Origin: Bacillus mycoides
GTDB taxonomy: Bacteria; Bacillota; Bacilli; Bacillales; Bacillaceae_G
DNA: 64,000 nt
Assembly: GCF_018742245.1 (NCBI RefSeq)
Contig: NZ_CP036132.1
Location: 4,583,001-4,647,000, forward strand
Reading direction: 5' to 3'
Every line of letters starts with the position of its first letter. Within the stretch, counting starts at the first letter, position 1. The notes below the pieces were generated by a model that was not told the DNA's origin, did not search any database, and saw only the letters and a program-made list of their open reading frames with translations. A program made the position numbers and the translations under genes. Positions 42,217-53,591 of the stretch are shown piece after piece.

Positions 42217-42474
42217 ATTAATCGATATAGCTTTCTCTCACTATGGTTCTCATTAGCAGGAGGCATTTTATTTATTGCTTCTGTACTTTACTTGCCTAAT
42301 TTATTTCTATTTATTAGCGTTCCACTCGTTATTCTCGGCCTCATATTCAGCATGATTGCCATAGCCAAAAACGAAACAAGTAAATTAAGATTTGTCGGTA
42401 TCTTTCTCTTACTTATATTAGTTATTTTTATATTAGTATGCGTGCCTTTTATATTTGTAACATTTGGATTTTAG
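42217..42474 (+). CDS. Small membrane protein, start codon uncertain (ATT or GTG)
   Basis: About 85 residues with three hydrophobic segments (WFSLAGGILFIASVLYL, FLFISVPLVILGLIFSMIAI, FVGIFLLLILVIFILVCVPF). The SD AGGAGG at 42203-42208 stands 8 nt before an in-frame ATT (42217); a GTG overlaps the SD itself (42208). No ATG is available before the second helix. I do not recognise the family. It is divergent from yunD and ended by a terminator. Confidence 0.55.
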   Translation: MNRYSFLSLWFSLAGGILFIASVLYLPNLFLFISVPLVILGLIFSMIAIAKNETSKLRFVGIFLLLILVIFILVCVPFIFVTFGF

Positions 42475-42501
42475 GGCTAGTTATTGCTGGCTTTTTTTTT
42501 A
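42474..42501 (+). terminator. Terminator of the small membrane protein
   Basis: GCTAG (42476-42480) pairs with CTGGC (42487-42491, one G-U), followed by T9. Confidence 0.7.
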
Positions 42502-42550
42502 TTGAGGGGGTATTTCTCCCGCTCGCTATGTCGTAATTTGTTGATAAGTC

Positions 42551-42640
42551 GATATTCCTTGTCGAACCGCTGATATATTGAAATAATCGCCGATATATTC
42601 CAAGTTGTGATCGATATATTTGAAAAATCGCCGATATATT
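42551..42640. repeat. Five GATATATT-type units at 20-21-bp spacing
   Basis: GATATTCC at 42551 and GATATATT at 42572, 42592, 42613 and 42633, mostly preceded by (C)CG, CTG or TCG. The spacing of 21, 20, 21 and 20 bp is two helical turns, so all units face the same side of the DNA. No SD-supported ORF covers it. Confidence 0.65.
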
Positions 42641-42694
42641 TTACCGAACACCCACCTGGGTATCTCTTCCCAACCAGACCAGCTTACCCAACAC

Positions 42695-42725
42695 AAAAAA
42701 GCGCCCTGCTATGCAGGGCGCTTTC
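42695..42725. terminator. Strong GC hairpin downstream of the suf region
   Basis: AAAGCGCCCTGC (42698-42709) and GCAGGGCGCTTT (42713-42724) form a perfect 12-bp stem. A-rich before and TTCTT after, it could stop transcripts from either side. Confidence 0.8.
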
Positions 42726-42740
42726 TTCATACATATATTA

Positions 42741-42854
42741 TCCAGTTCCAGCGGCTAGAATGTTCGGTGGCCTCGCTTCTTCCTGCGAGGCAAAGAACGC
42801 CTCTACGTCAGAAGCTCCATCCCCCTCACATTCTGAACGAGCCGCTTCCACTTT
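42741..42854 (-). repeat. Cloverleaf-like intergenic repeat, single copy
   Basis: A minus-strand copy of the family at 19703. The middle stem is AGAATGT/ACATTCT, the inner one GAGGC/GCCTC with a GTTCTTT loop, and the outer one GCGGCT/AGCCGC. It lies downstream of sufB. Confidence 0.85.
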
Positions 42855-42860
42855 AAATAT

Positions 42861-42963
42861 TGTCCAGCTTCGCCTCCTAACCCCTCATGTCTAAGAACCT
42901 TCCGCACCAGAAGATAAAAAGCATCTTCTGTGCGAAAGAACCTTAGCCAACGGGTCTGGACAG
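42861..42963. repeat. Second structured element downstream of sufB
   Basis: An outer stem TGTCCAG (42861-42867) with CTGGACA (42957-42963). A long inner hairpin has CGCAC-CAGAAGAT (42904-42916) with ATCTTCTGTGCG (42924-42935), extended by CTAAG with CTTAG around mismatches. It looks like another B. cereus-type non-coding repeat; part of its right flank (CTCCGCATTT) recurs near 51955. Confidence 0.6.
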
Positions 42964-42981
42964 TCGGCTCCGCATTTCTAT

Positions 42982-44379
42982 TTAACCAATAGAACCTTCC
43001 ATCTCAAACTTGATTAGGCGGTTCATTTCAACTGCGTATTCCATTGGAAGTTCGCGAGTGAATGGCTCGATGAAGCCCATTACGATCATTTCTGTAGCTT
43101 CTTGCTCAGAAATACCGCGGCTCATTAGGTAGAATAATTGTTCTTCTGATACTTTAGATACTTTCGCTTCGTGCTCAAGTGAAACGTAATCGTTTTTGAT
43201 TTCGTTATAAGGAATTGTATCAGATGTAGATTGGTTATCCATGATTAACGTGTCACACTCGATGTTAGAACGAGAGTTTTTCGCTTTTGGTCCGAATTGT
43301 ACGATACCACGGTAAGTTACTTTACCACCATGCTTCGCAATCGATTTAGAAACGATTGTTGAAGATGTGTTTGGTGCTAAGTGAATCATTTTCGCACCAG
43401 CATCTTGGTGTTGGCCTTTACCAGCAATCGCGATAGATAATGTTAAACCACGAGCGCCTTCGCCTTTTAAGATAACTGCTGGGTATTTCATCGTTAATTT
43501 AGATCCGATGTTACCGTCAATCCATTCCATCGTTGCGTTTTCTTCACAAACCGCACGTTTTGTAACTAGGTTGTATACGTTGTTCGCCCAGTTTTGGATT
43601 GTTGTATAACGGCAATATGCATCTTTCTTAATGATGATTTCTACTACCGCACTATGAAGTGAGTTAGTCGTGTAAACAGGTGCTGTACAACCTTCTACGT
43701 AGTGTACGTGTGCGCCTTCGTCTACGATGATAAGCGTACGCTCGAATTGTCCCATATTTTCAGAGTTAATACGGAAATACGCTTGAAGTGGTGTGTCAAC
43801 TTTAATACCTTTTGGAACGTAGATGAATGATCCACCAGACCAAACTGCAGAGTTTAATGCAGAGAATTTGTTGTCTGTTGGTGGGATTACTTTTCCGAAA
43901 TGCTCACGGAAAATATCTTCGTTCTCTTTTAATGCGCTATCTGTATCTTTGAAGACGACTCCTAGATCTTCTAGGTCTTCTTTCATGTTGTGGTATACAA
44001 CTTCAGATTCGTACTGTGCAGATACACCAGCTAAATATTTTTGCTCAGCTTCAGGAATACCTAATTTATCAAATGTTGCTTTAATTTCCTCAGGTACTTC
44101 ATCCCAAGACTTCTCAGATTTCTCAGATGGTTTTACGTAGTACGTAATTTCATCGAAATCTAAGTCGTTTAAGTCGCCGCCCCATTGTGGCATTGGCATT
44201 TCATAGAACTTATCCAGTGATTTTAAACGGAAGTCTAACATCCACTGTGGTTCTTCTTTCATACGTGAAATCTCTTCAACGATCTCTTTTGTTAAACCGC
44301 GTCCAGCACGGAAAATCGAAACGTCTTTATCCTTGAAACCATATTTATAATCGCCGATATCTGGCAGTTGCTTCGCCAT
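42982..44379 (-). CDS. sufB: Fe-S assembly protein SufB
   Basis: A 465-residue core scaffold of the SUF machine, where clusters form together with SufC and SufD. It has the SufB/SufD beta-helix core, [21 protein letters not shown], and the C-terminal [21 protein letters not shown]. It is the last gene of sufCDSUB on the minus strand, 48 bp after sufU. AAGGAGG precedes the ATG. Three non-coding structures lie downstream of its stop. Confidence 0.97.
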   Translation of the reverse strand: MAKQLPDIGDYKYGFKDKDVSIFRAGRGLTKEIVEEISRMKEEPQWMLDFRLKSLDKFYEMPMPQWGGDLNDLDFDEITYYVKPSEKSEKSWDEVPEEIKATFDKLGIPEAEQKYLAGVSAQYESEVVYHNMKEDLEDLGVVFKDTDSALKENEDIFREHFGKVIPPTDNKFSALNSAVWSGGSFIYVPKGIKVDTPLQAYFRINSENMGQFERTLIIVDEGAHVHYVEGCTAPVYTTNSLHSAVVEIIIKKDAYCRYTTIQNWANNVYNLVTKRAVCEENATMEWIDGNIGSKLTMKYPAVILKGEGARGLTLSIAIAGKGQHQDAGAKMIHLAPNTSSTIVSKSIAKHGGKVTYRGIVQFGPKAKNSRSNIECDTLIMDNQSTSDTIPYNEIKNDYVSLEHEAKVSKVSEEQLFYLMSRGISEQEATEMIVMGFIEPFTRELPMEYAVEMNRLIKFEMEGSIG

Positions 44380-44427
44380 GTTGGTGTGTCCCTCCTTATA
44401 TAACCTCGTTTTTAGGAACCTTTAACA

Positions 44428-47361
<2,934 letters not shown>

Positions 47362-47376
47362 GTTTATGCTCCTCTC

Positions 47377-48162
47377 TTACGCTTCTTGCTCTGCTGTTTC
47401 GTCTTCAATACCTAATTCTTTTTTAATCCAGTCATAACCTTCAGCTTCTAGACGTTGTGCAAGCTCAGGGCCACCAGATTTAACGATACGACCGTTCATC
47501 ATAACGTGAACGAAGTCTGGAGTGATGTAGTTTAATAAACGTTGGTAATGCGTAATCATTAGGCAACCGAAATCTTCGCCGCGCATTTGGTTAATACCTT
47601 TAGATACAACTTTTAATGCATCGATATCAAGACCTGAGTCGATTTCATCTAAGATTGCAATTTTTGGCTCGATCATCATTAATTGAAGAATCTCATTACG
47701 TTTTTTCTCACCGCCAGAGAAACCTTCGTTTAAGTAACGTTGTGCCATTTCTGGATCCATTTCTAGGAATTCCATGTTTTTATCTAATGTACGGATAAAT
47801 TTCATAAGAGAAATTTCTTCGCCTTCTTCACGACGTGCATTAATTGCAGAACGTAAGAAGTCAGCGTTTGTTACTCCGCTAATTTCACTTGGATATTGCA
47901 TTGCTAAGAATAGACCTGCTTGTGCGCGCTCGTCTACTTCCATTTCTAATACATCTTCACCGTCGATGATGATGCTACCTTCTGTTACTTCATACTTTGG
48001 GTGACCCATAATTGCAGAAGATAAAGTTGATTTACCTGTTCCGTTAGGTCCCATAATTGCGTGGATTTCTCCACCTTTTACTTCAAGGTTTACACCCTTT
48101 AAAATTTCTTTGCCATCAATTGATACATGTAAGTCTTTAACCGTTAATGTAGAACCAGCCAT
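47377..48162 (-). CDS. sufC: SufC ATPase
   Basis: A 261-residue ABC-type ATPase: Walker A GPNGTGKST (about 38-46), signature GFSGGEKKRNEILQ, Walker B IAILDEIDSGLDIDAL, H-loop ITHY. It powers the SufB-SufD scaffold. It is the first gene of the operon, with GGAGG before ATG 48162. Confidence 0.97.
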   Translation of the reverse strand: MAGSTLTVKDLHVSIDGKEILKGVNLEVKGGEIHAIMGPNGTGKSTLSSAIMGHPKYEVTEGSIIIDGEDVLEMEVDERAQAGLFLAMQYPSEISGVTNADFLRSAINARREEGEEISLMKFIRTLDKNMEFLEMDPEMAQRYLNEGFSGGEKKRNEILQLMMIEPKIAILDEIDSGLDIDALKVVSKGINQMRGEDFGCLMITHYQRLLNYITPDFVHVMMNGRIVKSGGPELAQRLEAEGYDWIKKELGIEDETAEQEA

Positions 48163-48199
48163 CTCAATACCTCCATTAATCCTATATATACATTTTAAA

Positions 48200-48255
48200 A
48201 ATTACTAAAACGTTCATATTCTCATTTTATTCTCATTCTAATCTTATATCAAATA
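48200..48255 (-). promoter_or_regulatory. Upstream region of sufCDSUB with paired direct repeats
   Basis: On the plus strand TATTCTCAT occurs twice within about 12 bp (around 48218-48240), i.e. ATGAGAATA twice on the sense strand, next to AGATTAGA. A TTGCGA/TATAAG pair further upstream could be the promoter. The repeat resembles half of Fur- or SufR-type operators, but the match is loose. Confidence 0.3.
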
Positions 48256-48363
48256 AAATGATATCGCAAACGCTGAAAAAATGTAACAATTTTTTCACAA
48301 ATGTATATAAGTATTTCCCTTGCATCCTTATATGATACACTTTTCTTCTTATATATATAAAGA

Positions 48364-48391
48364 AAAAAGGACTGGGAATTTCCCAATCCTT
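48364..48391 (-). terminator. Terminator of the met operon
   Basis: AAAGGA, TGGGAA with TTCCCA, TCCTTT around one mismatch. On the minus strand it follows the second metQ. Confidence 0.85.
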
Positions 48392-48399
48392 TCCTGCAC

Positions 48400-49206
48400 T
48401 TATTCATTTACTGGAAGTACAGCACCTTTATATTCTTTATTGATAAAGTCTTGAATTTCTTTTGAATGCAATACGTCTACTAACTCTTTAATTTCTTTTT
48501 TCTTCTCGTCACCTTTACGAACTGCGATAATATTTGCATAAGGAGAGTCTGATCCTTCAATTGCAATTGCATCCTTTGTTGGATTTAATTTCGCATCAAT
48601 TGCGTAGTTTGAATTAATAAATAAAGCATCACCTTCATTGTTTTCGTACAGCTTCGGTGAAAGTCCAGGTTCTACGTCTGTTTTAAACTTTAAATTTTTC
48701 GGGTTTTCTACAACATCTTTTACTGTCGCTTTAACAACATCTACACCGTCTTTTAATTTAATAACGCCGCCTTTTTGTAACAACGCTAACATACGGCCAC
48801 GCTCAGCTACGTTATTACTCATAATAACCGTTCCACCATCTGGAAGATCTTTTAAGCTTTTATATTTCTTAGAATAAATGCCCATTGGCTCTAAATGAAT
48901 TTTTCCTGCGTTTACAATTTTATATCCTTTTTCTTGAATTTCTTTATCTAAATACGGAATGTGTTGGAAGTAGTTCGCATCAATTTCTTTATCCGCTAAC
49001 GCTTTATTCGGTAACACATAGTCCTGGAATTTTTTAATCTCTAATTTAATACCCTTTTTCTCTAATATCGGCTGTGCCTTCTCTAAAATAACAGCGTGCG
49101 GCACGTTAGAAGCTCCAACAACAAGCTTATTTTCCTCTTTCCCCCCGCAAGCAGCTAATGTAAATACAGACAGTGCTGTAACAACTGACAGTATAATCTT
49201 TTTCAT
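48400..49206 (-). CDS. metQ: Methionine-binding lipoprotein, second MetQ
   Basis: A 268-residue NlpA-family binding lipoprotein with lipobox LAAC (cysteine at residue 20). VVGASNVPHAVILE and FQDYVLPNKALADKEIDANYFQHIPYL are typical MetQ binding-site segments. It is a tandem paralog of the upstream metQ, with long identical stretches, and is separated from it by a terminator-like hairpin. It delivers methionine or a related compound to the MetNI transporter. Confidence 0.92.
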   Translation of the reverse strand: MKKIILSVVTALSVFTLAACGGKEENKLVVGASNVPHAVILEKAQPILEKKGIKLEIKKFQDYVLPNKALADKEIDANYFQHIPYLDKEIQEKGYKIVNAGKIHLEPMGIYSKKYKSLKDLPDGGTVIMSNNVAERGRMLALLQKGGVIKLKDGVDVVKATVKDVVENPKNLKFKTDVEPGLSPKLYENNEGDALFINSNYAIDAKLNPTKDAIAIEGSDSPYANIIAVRKGDEKKKEIKELVDVLHSKEIQDFINKEYKGAVLPVNE

Positions 49207-49241
49207 ATGATGTCCCCTTCTCCCCTATAGTTATGTAGTTA

Positions 49242-49273
49242 GAAAAAAGAGCCGGCATACACCAGCCCTTCTT
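49242..49273 (-). terminator. Terminator-like hairpin between the two metQ genes
   Basis: On the minus strand GGGCTGG and CCGGCTC pair (two G-U) and T6 follows. It probably lowers read-through into the second metQ. Confidence 0.7.
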
Positions 49274-49280
49274 CAAACGA

Positions 49281-50093
49281 TTATTCTTTTACAGGAACAA
49301 CTGCCCCTTTATATTCTTTATTAATAAAATCTTCAATTTCTTTAGAATGCAGCACTTCTATAAGAGCTTTAATCTCTTTTTTATCTTTATCACCTTTACG
49401 AACAGCTACTACGTTTGCGTATGGAGAATCATTTCCTTCAATTGCAATCGCGTCTTTTTCTGGGTTTAACTTCGCATCAATTGCATAGTTAGAATTAATT
49501 AGAACTGCATCGCCTTCTTTATTGTTATACACTTGTGGTAATAAACCAGGCTCAATATCCGTTTTGAACTTTAAATTTTTCGGATTATCTGCAATATCTT
49601 TCGGAGTCGCTTTAACTGGATCTACTCCGTCTTTAATTTTTAAAACTCCTTCTTTTTGTAAAATTGCTAAACCACGTCCATGATCAGCAACAGAATTACT
49701 CATAATAATTGTCGCCCCGTCTGGAAGTTCTTTTAAGCTTTTATATTTTTGAGAGTACACGCCAATTGGTTCTAAATGAATTTTCCCCGCTATTTCAAAA
49801 TCATATTTTTTATCTTTAATTTCTTTTTCTAAATACGGAATGTGCTGGAAGTAGTTTGCATCTAATTCTTTATCCGCTAACGCTTTATTCGGTAACACGT
49901 AGTCTTGGAATTTTTTAATTTCTAACTCAATTCCTTTTTTCTCAAGTAATGGCTTTGCCTTTTCTAAAATAACCGCATGAGGTACGTTAGAGGCACCCAC
50001 AACTAGTTTCTTTTCATCTTTATCTTTCCCACCACAAGCAGCTAGCCCAAAAATCGAAGTTGTAATAAGTGCTGTAAGTAATAATTTTTTCAT
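49281..50093 (-). CDS. metQ: Methionine-binding lipoprotein MetQ
   Basis: A 270-residue NlpA-family lipoprotein (lipobox LAAC near residue 20; FGLAACGGKDKDEKK). Binding-site segments are as in the second copy. It follows metI directly and so is the standard partner in the metNIQ importer. SD GGGAGGG. Confidence 0.95.
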   Translation of the reverse strand: MKKLLLTALITTSIFGLAACGGKDKDEKKLVVGASNVPHAVILEKAKPLLEKKGIELEIKKFQDYVLPNKALADKELDANYFQHIPYLEKEIKDKKYDFEIAGKIHLEPIGVYSQKYKSLKELPDGATIIMSNSVADHGRGLAILQKEGVLKIKDGVDPVKATPKDIADNPKNLKFKTDIEPGLLPQVYNNKEGDAVLINSNYAIDAKLNPEKDAIAIEGNDSPYANVVAVRKGDKDKKEIKALIEVLHSKEIEDFINKEYKGAVVPVKE

Positions 50094-50115
50094 TTGAAAT
50101 ACCCTCCCGTTTTCA

Positions 50116-50781
50116 TTATCTTTTATCTATCCGAGTCGTTACGCTATCCCCAATTAACTGAATTAAAAATACAACTAGCAATACACAAATTGTCGCAACG
50201 ATTGTTACATCGTTATTTCCTCGCTGGAACCCTTCTAAATAAGCAAGTGTTCCAAGGCCACCAGCACCAACAACTCCAGCCATTGCTGTATAGCCTACTA
50301 AAGCAATTGTCGTTACTGTAATACCAGATACTAATGCTGGTAACGCTTCTGGAATTAATACTTTCAAAATGATTGTGCTTGTTTTTGCTCCCATTGCTTT
50401 TGAAGCTTCAATTACACCTTTATCAATTTCACGAAGTGCGATTTCAACCATTCTCGCGTAAAATGGTGCCGCTCCAATAATTAAAGCTGGCAGCGCTGCA
50501 CTCGCTCCGAGAATTGTTCCAAGAAGAATCTTTGTAAATGGGATTAATAAAATAATTAAAATGATGAATGGTATAGAGCGGAAAATATTGACGAACGCTC
50601 CAATCACCGTATTAATCGCTTTATTTTCCCATAAATTATCTTTCGCTGTCATAAAGAGTAATAGTCCTAAAATAAGTCCTAAAACAAATGTGGCAAGCGC
50701 TGCGATTGCCGTCATATATAACGTTTCACCAGTTGCTTCTAACATTTGATTCCAATCAACATTTGCGATTAACTTATCCAT
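50116..50781 (-). CDS. metI: Methionine ABC transporter permease MetI (MetP)
   Basis: A 221-residue permease with five hydrophobic segments and the EAA loop EIALREIDKGVIEASKAMGAKTSTII. It carries methionine across the membrane with MetN. ATG 50781 lies inside the end of metN (8-bp overlap), so translation is coupled. Confidence 0.95.
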   Translation of the reverse strand: MDKLIANVDWNQMLEATGETLYMTAIAALATFVLGLILGLLLFMTAKDNLWENKAINTVIGAFVNIFRSIPFIILIILLIPFTKILLGTILGASAALPALIIGAAPFYARMVEIALREIDKGVIEASKAMGAKTSTIILKVLIPEALPALVSGITVTTIALVGYTAMAGVVGAGGLGTLAYLEGFQRGNNDVTIVATICVLLVVFLIQLIGDSVTTRIDKR

Positions 50782-51799
50782 GTGCAATCACCTCCAGCTC
50801 TACTTGATCTTGATGAATTCCTTCTATCGCTTGCTGGATCGCTGTTTCTTCACCATTTAAATGAACGACTAAACTTCCGTAAGAGCCGTTATTCGTTTGT
50901 GCGATATTTCCTTGTAAAATGCTAACTTCTATATCACCGCGCTGCATTAACCTTTGAAGTACCGGTCTTTCTACAGCTTCACCGATAAACTGCAAACGAA
51001 TTACTTTTCCATCTGGATATTTTTCAATTAAGCTTTCAATCGTTTCATTTGTATCTTCAGAATCAGTTAACTGCTGTACAAATCGTTTCGTAATATCTTG
51101 CTGTGGATTACGGAACACATCAAGTACAGGGCCACTTTCTACAATCTTCCCTTTCTCCATTACAGCAACACGATTACAAATTTTGCGAATAACGTGCATC
51201 TCATGCGTAATCAATACAATTGTTAAGCCGAGACGCTTATTAATATCTAATAATAAATCTAAAATTTGATCTGTCGTTTCCGGATCAAGAGCTGACGTTG
51301 CTTCATCACATAAAAGTACTTGTGGATTATTAGCTAACGCTCTTGCAATCCCGACGCGCTGCTTTTGTCCACCACTTAGCTGAGATGGGTACGCATCGCC
51401 TCTTCCTTCTAATCCAACAAGATGAATTAACTCATCGACACGTTTTCTTCTCTCCGCCTTATCGACACCTGCAATTTCAAGTGGGAAAGCGATATTTTCA
51501 CGTACAGTTCGTGACCAAAGTAAGTTGAAATGTTGAAAAATCATTCCGATTTCTTGTCTCGCCTTACGAAGTTCACTTCCAGTAATCGCTGAAATCACAC
51601 GATTCGCAATTGTAATTTGGCCAGAAGTTGGTTTCTCTAACTGATTAAACAATCGGATTAACGAACTTTTCCCAGCGCCACTATATCCGATAACACCAAA
51701 TATTTCGCCTTTCTCTATTTGTAAGTTGGCGTTATCTACAGCAGTGACATCACCGCTTTTTGCCTTATATATTTTCTTTACATTCTCTAATAGAATCAT
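50774..51799 (-). CDS. metN: Methionine ABC transporter ATPase MetN
   Basis: A 341-residue ATPase: Walker A GYSGAGKSS (38-46), signature LSGGQKQRVGIARA, Walker B VLLCDEATSALD, and a C-terminal NIL/ACT-like domain (about residues 265-340) that senses methionine in E. coli MetN. It is the first gene of metNIQQ, about 300 bp downstream of an S-box riboswitch; one intergenic repeat lies in that leader. Confidence 0.96.
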   Translation of the reverse strand: MILLENVKKIYKAKSGDVTAVDNANLQIEKGEIFGVIGYSGAGKSSLIRLFNQLEKPTSGQITIANRVISAITGSELRKARQEIGMIFQHFNLLWSRTVRENIAFPLEIAGVDKAERRKRVDELIHLVGLEGRGDAYPSQLSGGQKQRVGIARALANNPQVLLCDEATSALDPETTDQILDLLLDINKRLGLTIVLITHEMHVIRKICNRVAVMEKGKIVESGPVLDVFRNPQQDITKRFVQQLTDSEDTNETIESLIEKYPDGKVIRLQFIGEAVERPVLQRLMQRGDIEVSILQGNIAQTNNGSYGSLVVHLNGEETAIQQAIEGIHQDQVELEVIAHG

Positions 51800-51821
51800 G
51801 GTGTATCACCCCTTTTTGATT

Positions 51822-51936
51822 AAAAAGCGCAAGCGGCTCGTTTAGAACAAGAGGGCGTTGGAATCCCAGACGTAGAGGCGCTTTTTGCCTCATAGGAAGG
51901 GATGAAACGACCGACTGTTCTAGCCGCTGGAGCTGG
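51822..51936 (+). repeat. Cloverleaf-like intergenic repeat in the met leader
   Basis: One copy of the family at 19703, opposite in orientation to metN. AGAACA(A)/TGTTCT middle stem, GAGGC/GCCTC inner hairpin, GCGGCT/AGCCGC outer stem. It sits between the S-box terminator and metN, so it is transcribed in antisense form in the met mRNA. Confidence 0.85.
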
Positions 51937-52040
51937 ATTTCATAAAGATTTTGGATAGACTCCGCATTTTTTTATTTTTGATACGTGTAGTCCATCGTTA
52001 TAGCTCCTCTTATTATTTGAATGTCCTCCGCATTCAAACA

Positions 52041-52080
52041 ACAAAAAACCTTTCCGCTTCTAGAGAAGCAGAAAGGTTTA
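52041..52080 (-). terminator. S-box riboswitch terminator
   Basis: AAACCTTT, CGCTTCT with AGAAGC and GAAAGGTTT form a long stem with one mismatch; the minus-strand 3' side runs into T-rich sequence. It follows the aptamer by about 25 nt, as in S-box attenuators. Confidence 0.85.
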
Positions 52081-52105
52081 TATGCGTATATAACAACATT
52101 ATCCC

Positions 52106-52216
52106 TCTCTCTCATCTCTCAAAGCATTTGCTTTGCAGGAATTGGCACCATTTCAACATAAGTTGACGGTTGCCGGGCTTCACAGGGCACAGTCCCTCCA
52201 CCTCTCTTAATAAGAG
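52106..52216 (-). promoter_or_regulatory. SAM-I (S-box) riboswitch
   Basis: On the minus strand the canonical S-box landmarks appear in order: CTCTTA-TTAAGAGAGGTGGAGGGA, GCCC-TGTGAAGCCCGGCAACC (kink-turn and core), GGTGCCAATTCC, and GAGAGATGAGAG closing P1. With high SAM the aptamer favours the terminator at 52041-52080 and the methionine uptake genes metNIQQ stay off. Confidence 0.95.
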
Positions 52217-52341
52217 AAATCAGATTAAATTTTCGTCTGATTTAAAATTTATGAAATTGTCTATATTTTATGAATTGAATTGTATCAATATCCACACGCC
52301 GTGTCAACAGAAATTTTCGCAAAAAAAGAAACTTCAGAATT

Positions 52342-52686
52342 TTAAGCCCCGACTGACATCGGTTTACATATATGAAACATCGATTCAACTAATAACATCG
52401 TTCGATACGTTCCAGAATATTGTACCCGTCCATCACTCATTAACGTTTGCAACCTCATATTTCCAGTCACTAATTTTTGTACATCCTCTTCCTCTAAACA
52501 AACGATTTGTTCCGTTCCTCTCGCCTCTTTCAAAAGTTCTATATAATCTCTTGAAATTTGTAACGAACAGCATTCATCTCCAAAACGAAAATTAACAGTT
52601 CTTTCTCCTTGCCTTAAAAGCGGTTCTAAATGATATTGACCATTAGCGTAATTTACAAATGATTGAAGCAAAGAATATAATTTCAT
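52342..52686 (-). CDS. yusD: YusD-like protein
   Basis: A 114-residue soluble protein at the place of B. subtilis yusD, between metN and yusE. It has a mixed alpha/beta pattern (RTVNFRFGDECCSLQISRDYIELLKEA; VQKLVTGNMRLQTLMSDGRVQYSGTYRTML) that may be SCP2-like, but I base the name on synteny. The ATG at 52686 has a weak SD. The function is unknown. Confidence 0.75.
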   Translation of the reverse strand: MKLYSLLQSFVNYANGQYHLEPLLRQGERTVNFRFGDECCSLQISRDYIELLKEARGTEQIVCLEEEDVQKLVTGNMRLQTLMSDGRVQYSGTYRTMLLVESMFHICKPMSVGA

Positions 52687-52838
52687 CCTAAATCACATCC
52701 CTCATATCACTTTCTATTACATACCATTCCCTCTTATTAAAGAGCAATCCTGTTACTTTCGCTCGACAAATACTGTATCTATCACGCATGTCGACATATT
52801 TCCCAAGAAATATGTCGAGGCGGCAAAAACTTTGCCGC

Positions 52839-53147
52839 CTACTTTAATTCCGTATATAAATATTCAACCGAATGAAATGCATATATTTTCTTCATCAGTG
52901 TCCCATTTTCAAAAACAAGTAAACACGGTACACTTTCTATCCCATACTCTTTCGCTAAATGCGGGGCATAATTTAAATCTAACATCCCAATTTTCAAATC
53001 TTCAATCGTCATCTCGACGACCGTTAACATCTTCTTTGCTAACTGGCATGTTCCACACATTGGTGTATACACATATAACACTGTTTTTTCTTCATTTCCT
53101 ATTAGGTCTGTAGCTTCGGCACCTGTCCAATCAATCACTTCTATCAT
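52839..53147 (-). CDS. yusE: Thioredoxin-like protein YusE
   Basis: A 102-residue thioredoxin-fold protein with active-site CGTC in YTPMCGTCQLAKKML (about residues 31-34) and the cis-proline loop ESVPCLLVFENG. It is a cytosolic disulfide reductase or partner-specific thioredoxin. It lies 3 bp after yusF and is co-transcribed with it. Confidence 0.92.
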   Translation of the reverse strand: MIEVIDWTGAEATDLIGNEEKTVLYVYTPMCGTCQLAKKMLTVVEMTIEDLKIGMLDLNYAPHLAKEYGIESVPCLLVFENGTLMKKIYAFHSVEYLYTELK

Positions 53148-53150
53148 TCC

Positions 53151-53495
53151 TTACCGTAAATATTCTGTATAAACGTCAATGTCAGCTCCCCATAATACAT
53201 TTGCTAAATGTGAAGAAGGTGCAGTCGCCACCTCGCGATACGAGCGATCAATATAAATATGCTCTGCTTGCGGAAATTCTTTTCGGAATTGTTTCCTTAA
53301 CTTTTCTCCTGCATCATCAGCATCCACTAGCACATATACGTCCTTATCAAAAAGTTGATCAATGAGCTCATCCATTTTCGACAAACCAATTGTACCATTT
53401 GTACAAACAATTTCCACTGGTTCACGAATAATAGATTCAATCTTTCTTCTATCCGATTTACCTTCTACAATAATGACTTTTTCCACATAAATCAT
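53151..53495 (-). CDS. yusF: TOPRIM-domain protein YusF
   Basis: A 114-residue single TOPRIM domain: VIIVEGKSDRRKIE (conserved Glu near residue 11) and YVLVDADDAGEKLRKQF (DxD). TOPRIM domains act in topoisomerases, primases and nucleases such as RNase M5. The target of YusF is unknown. The ATG at 53495 follows GGTGATGA. Confidence 0.9.
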   Translation of the reverse strand: MIYVEKVIIVEGKSDRRKIESIIREPVEIVCTNGTIGLSKMDELIDQLFDKDVYVLVDADDAGEKLRKQFRKEFPQAEHIYIDRSYREVATAPSSHLANVLWGADIDVYTEYLR

Positions 53496-53591
53496 ATGTC
53501 ATCACCCGATCACCATATACTATACAACCTTTAACTTAGTATATAGTATATTCGTTATTTTCATGTTGTTTCCTGTTTATTTTTGCAAAAG

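Noticed and set aside
42607..42894. 78- to 95-codon ORFs across the repeats downstream of sufB
   Set aside because: They read through the phased repeats, a terminator and the cloverleaf repeat; the peptides are a by-product of repeat sequence.
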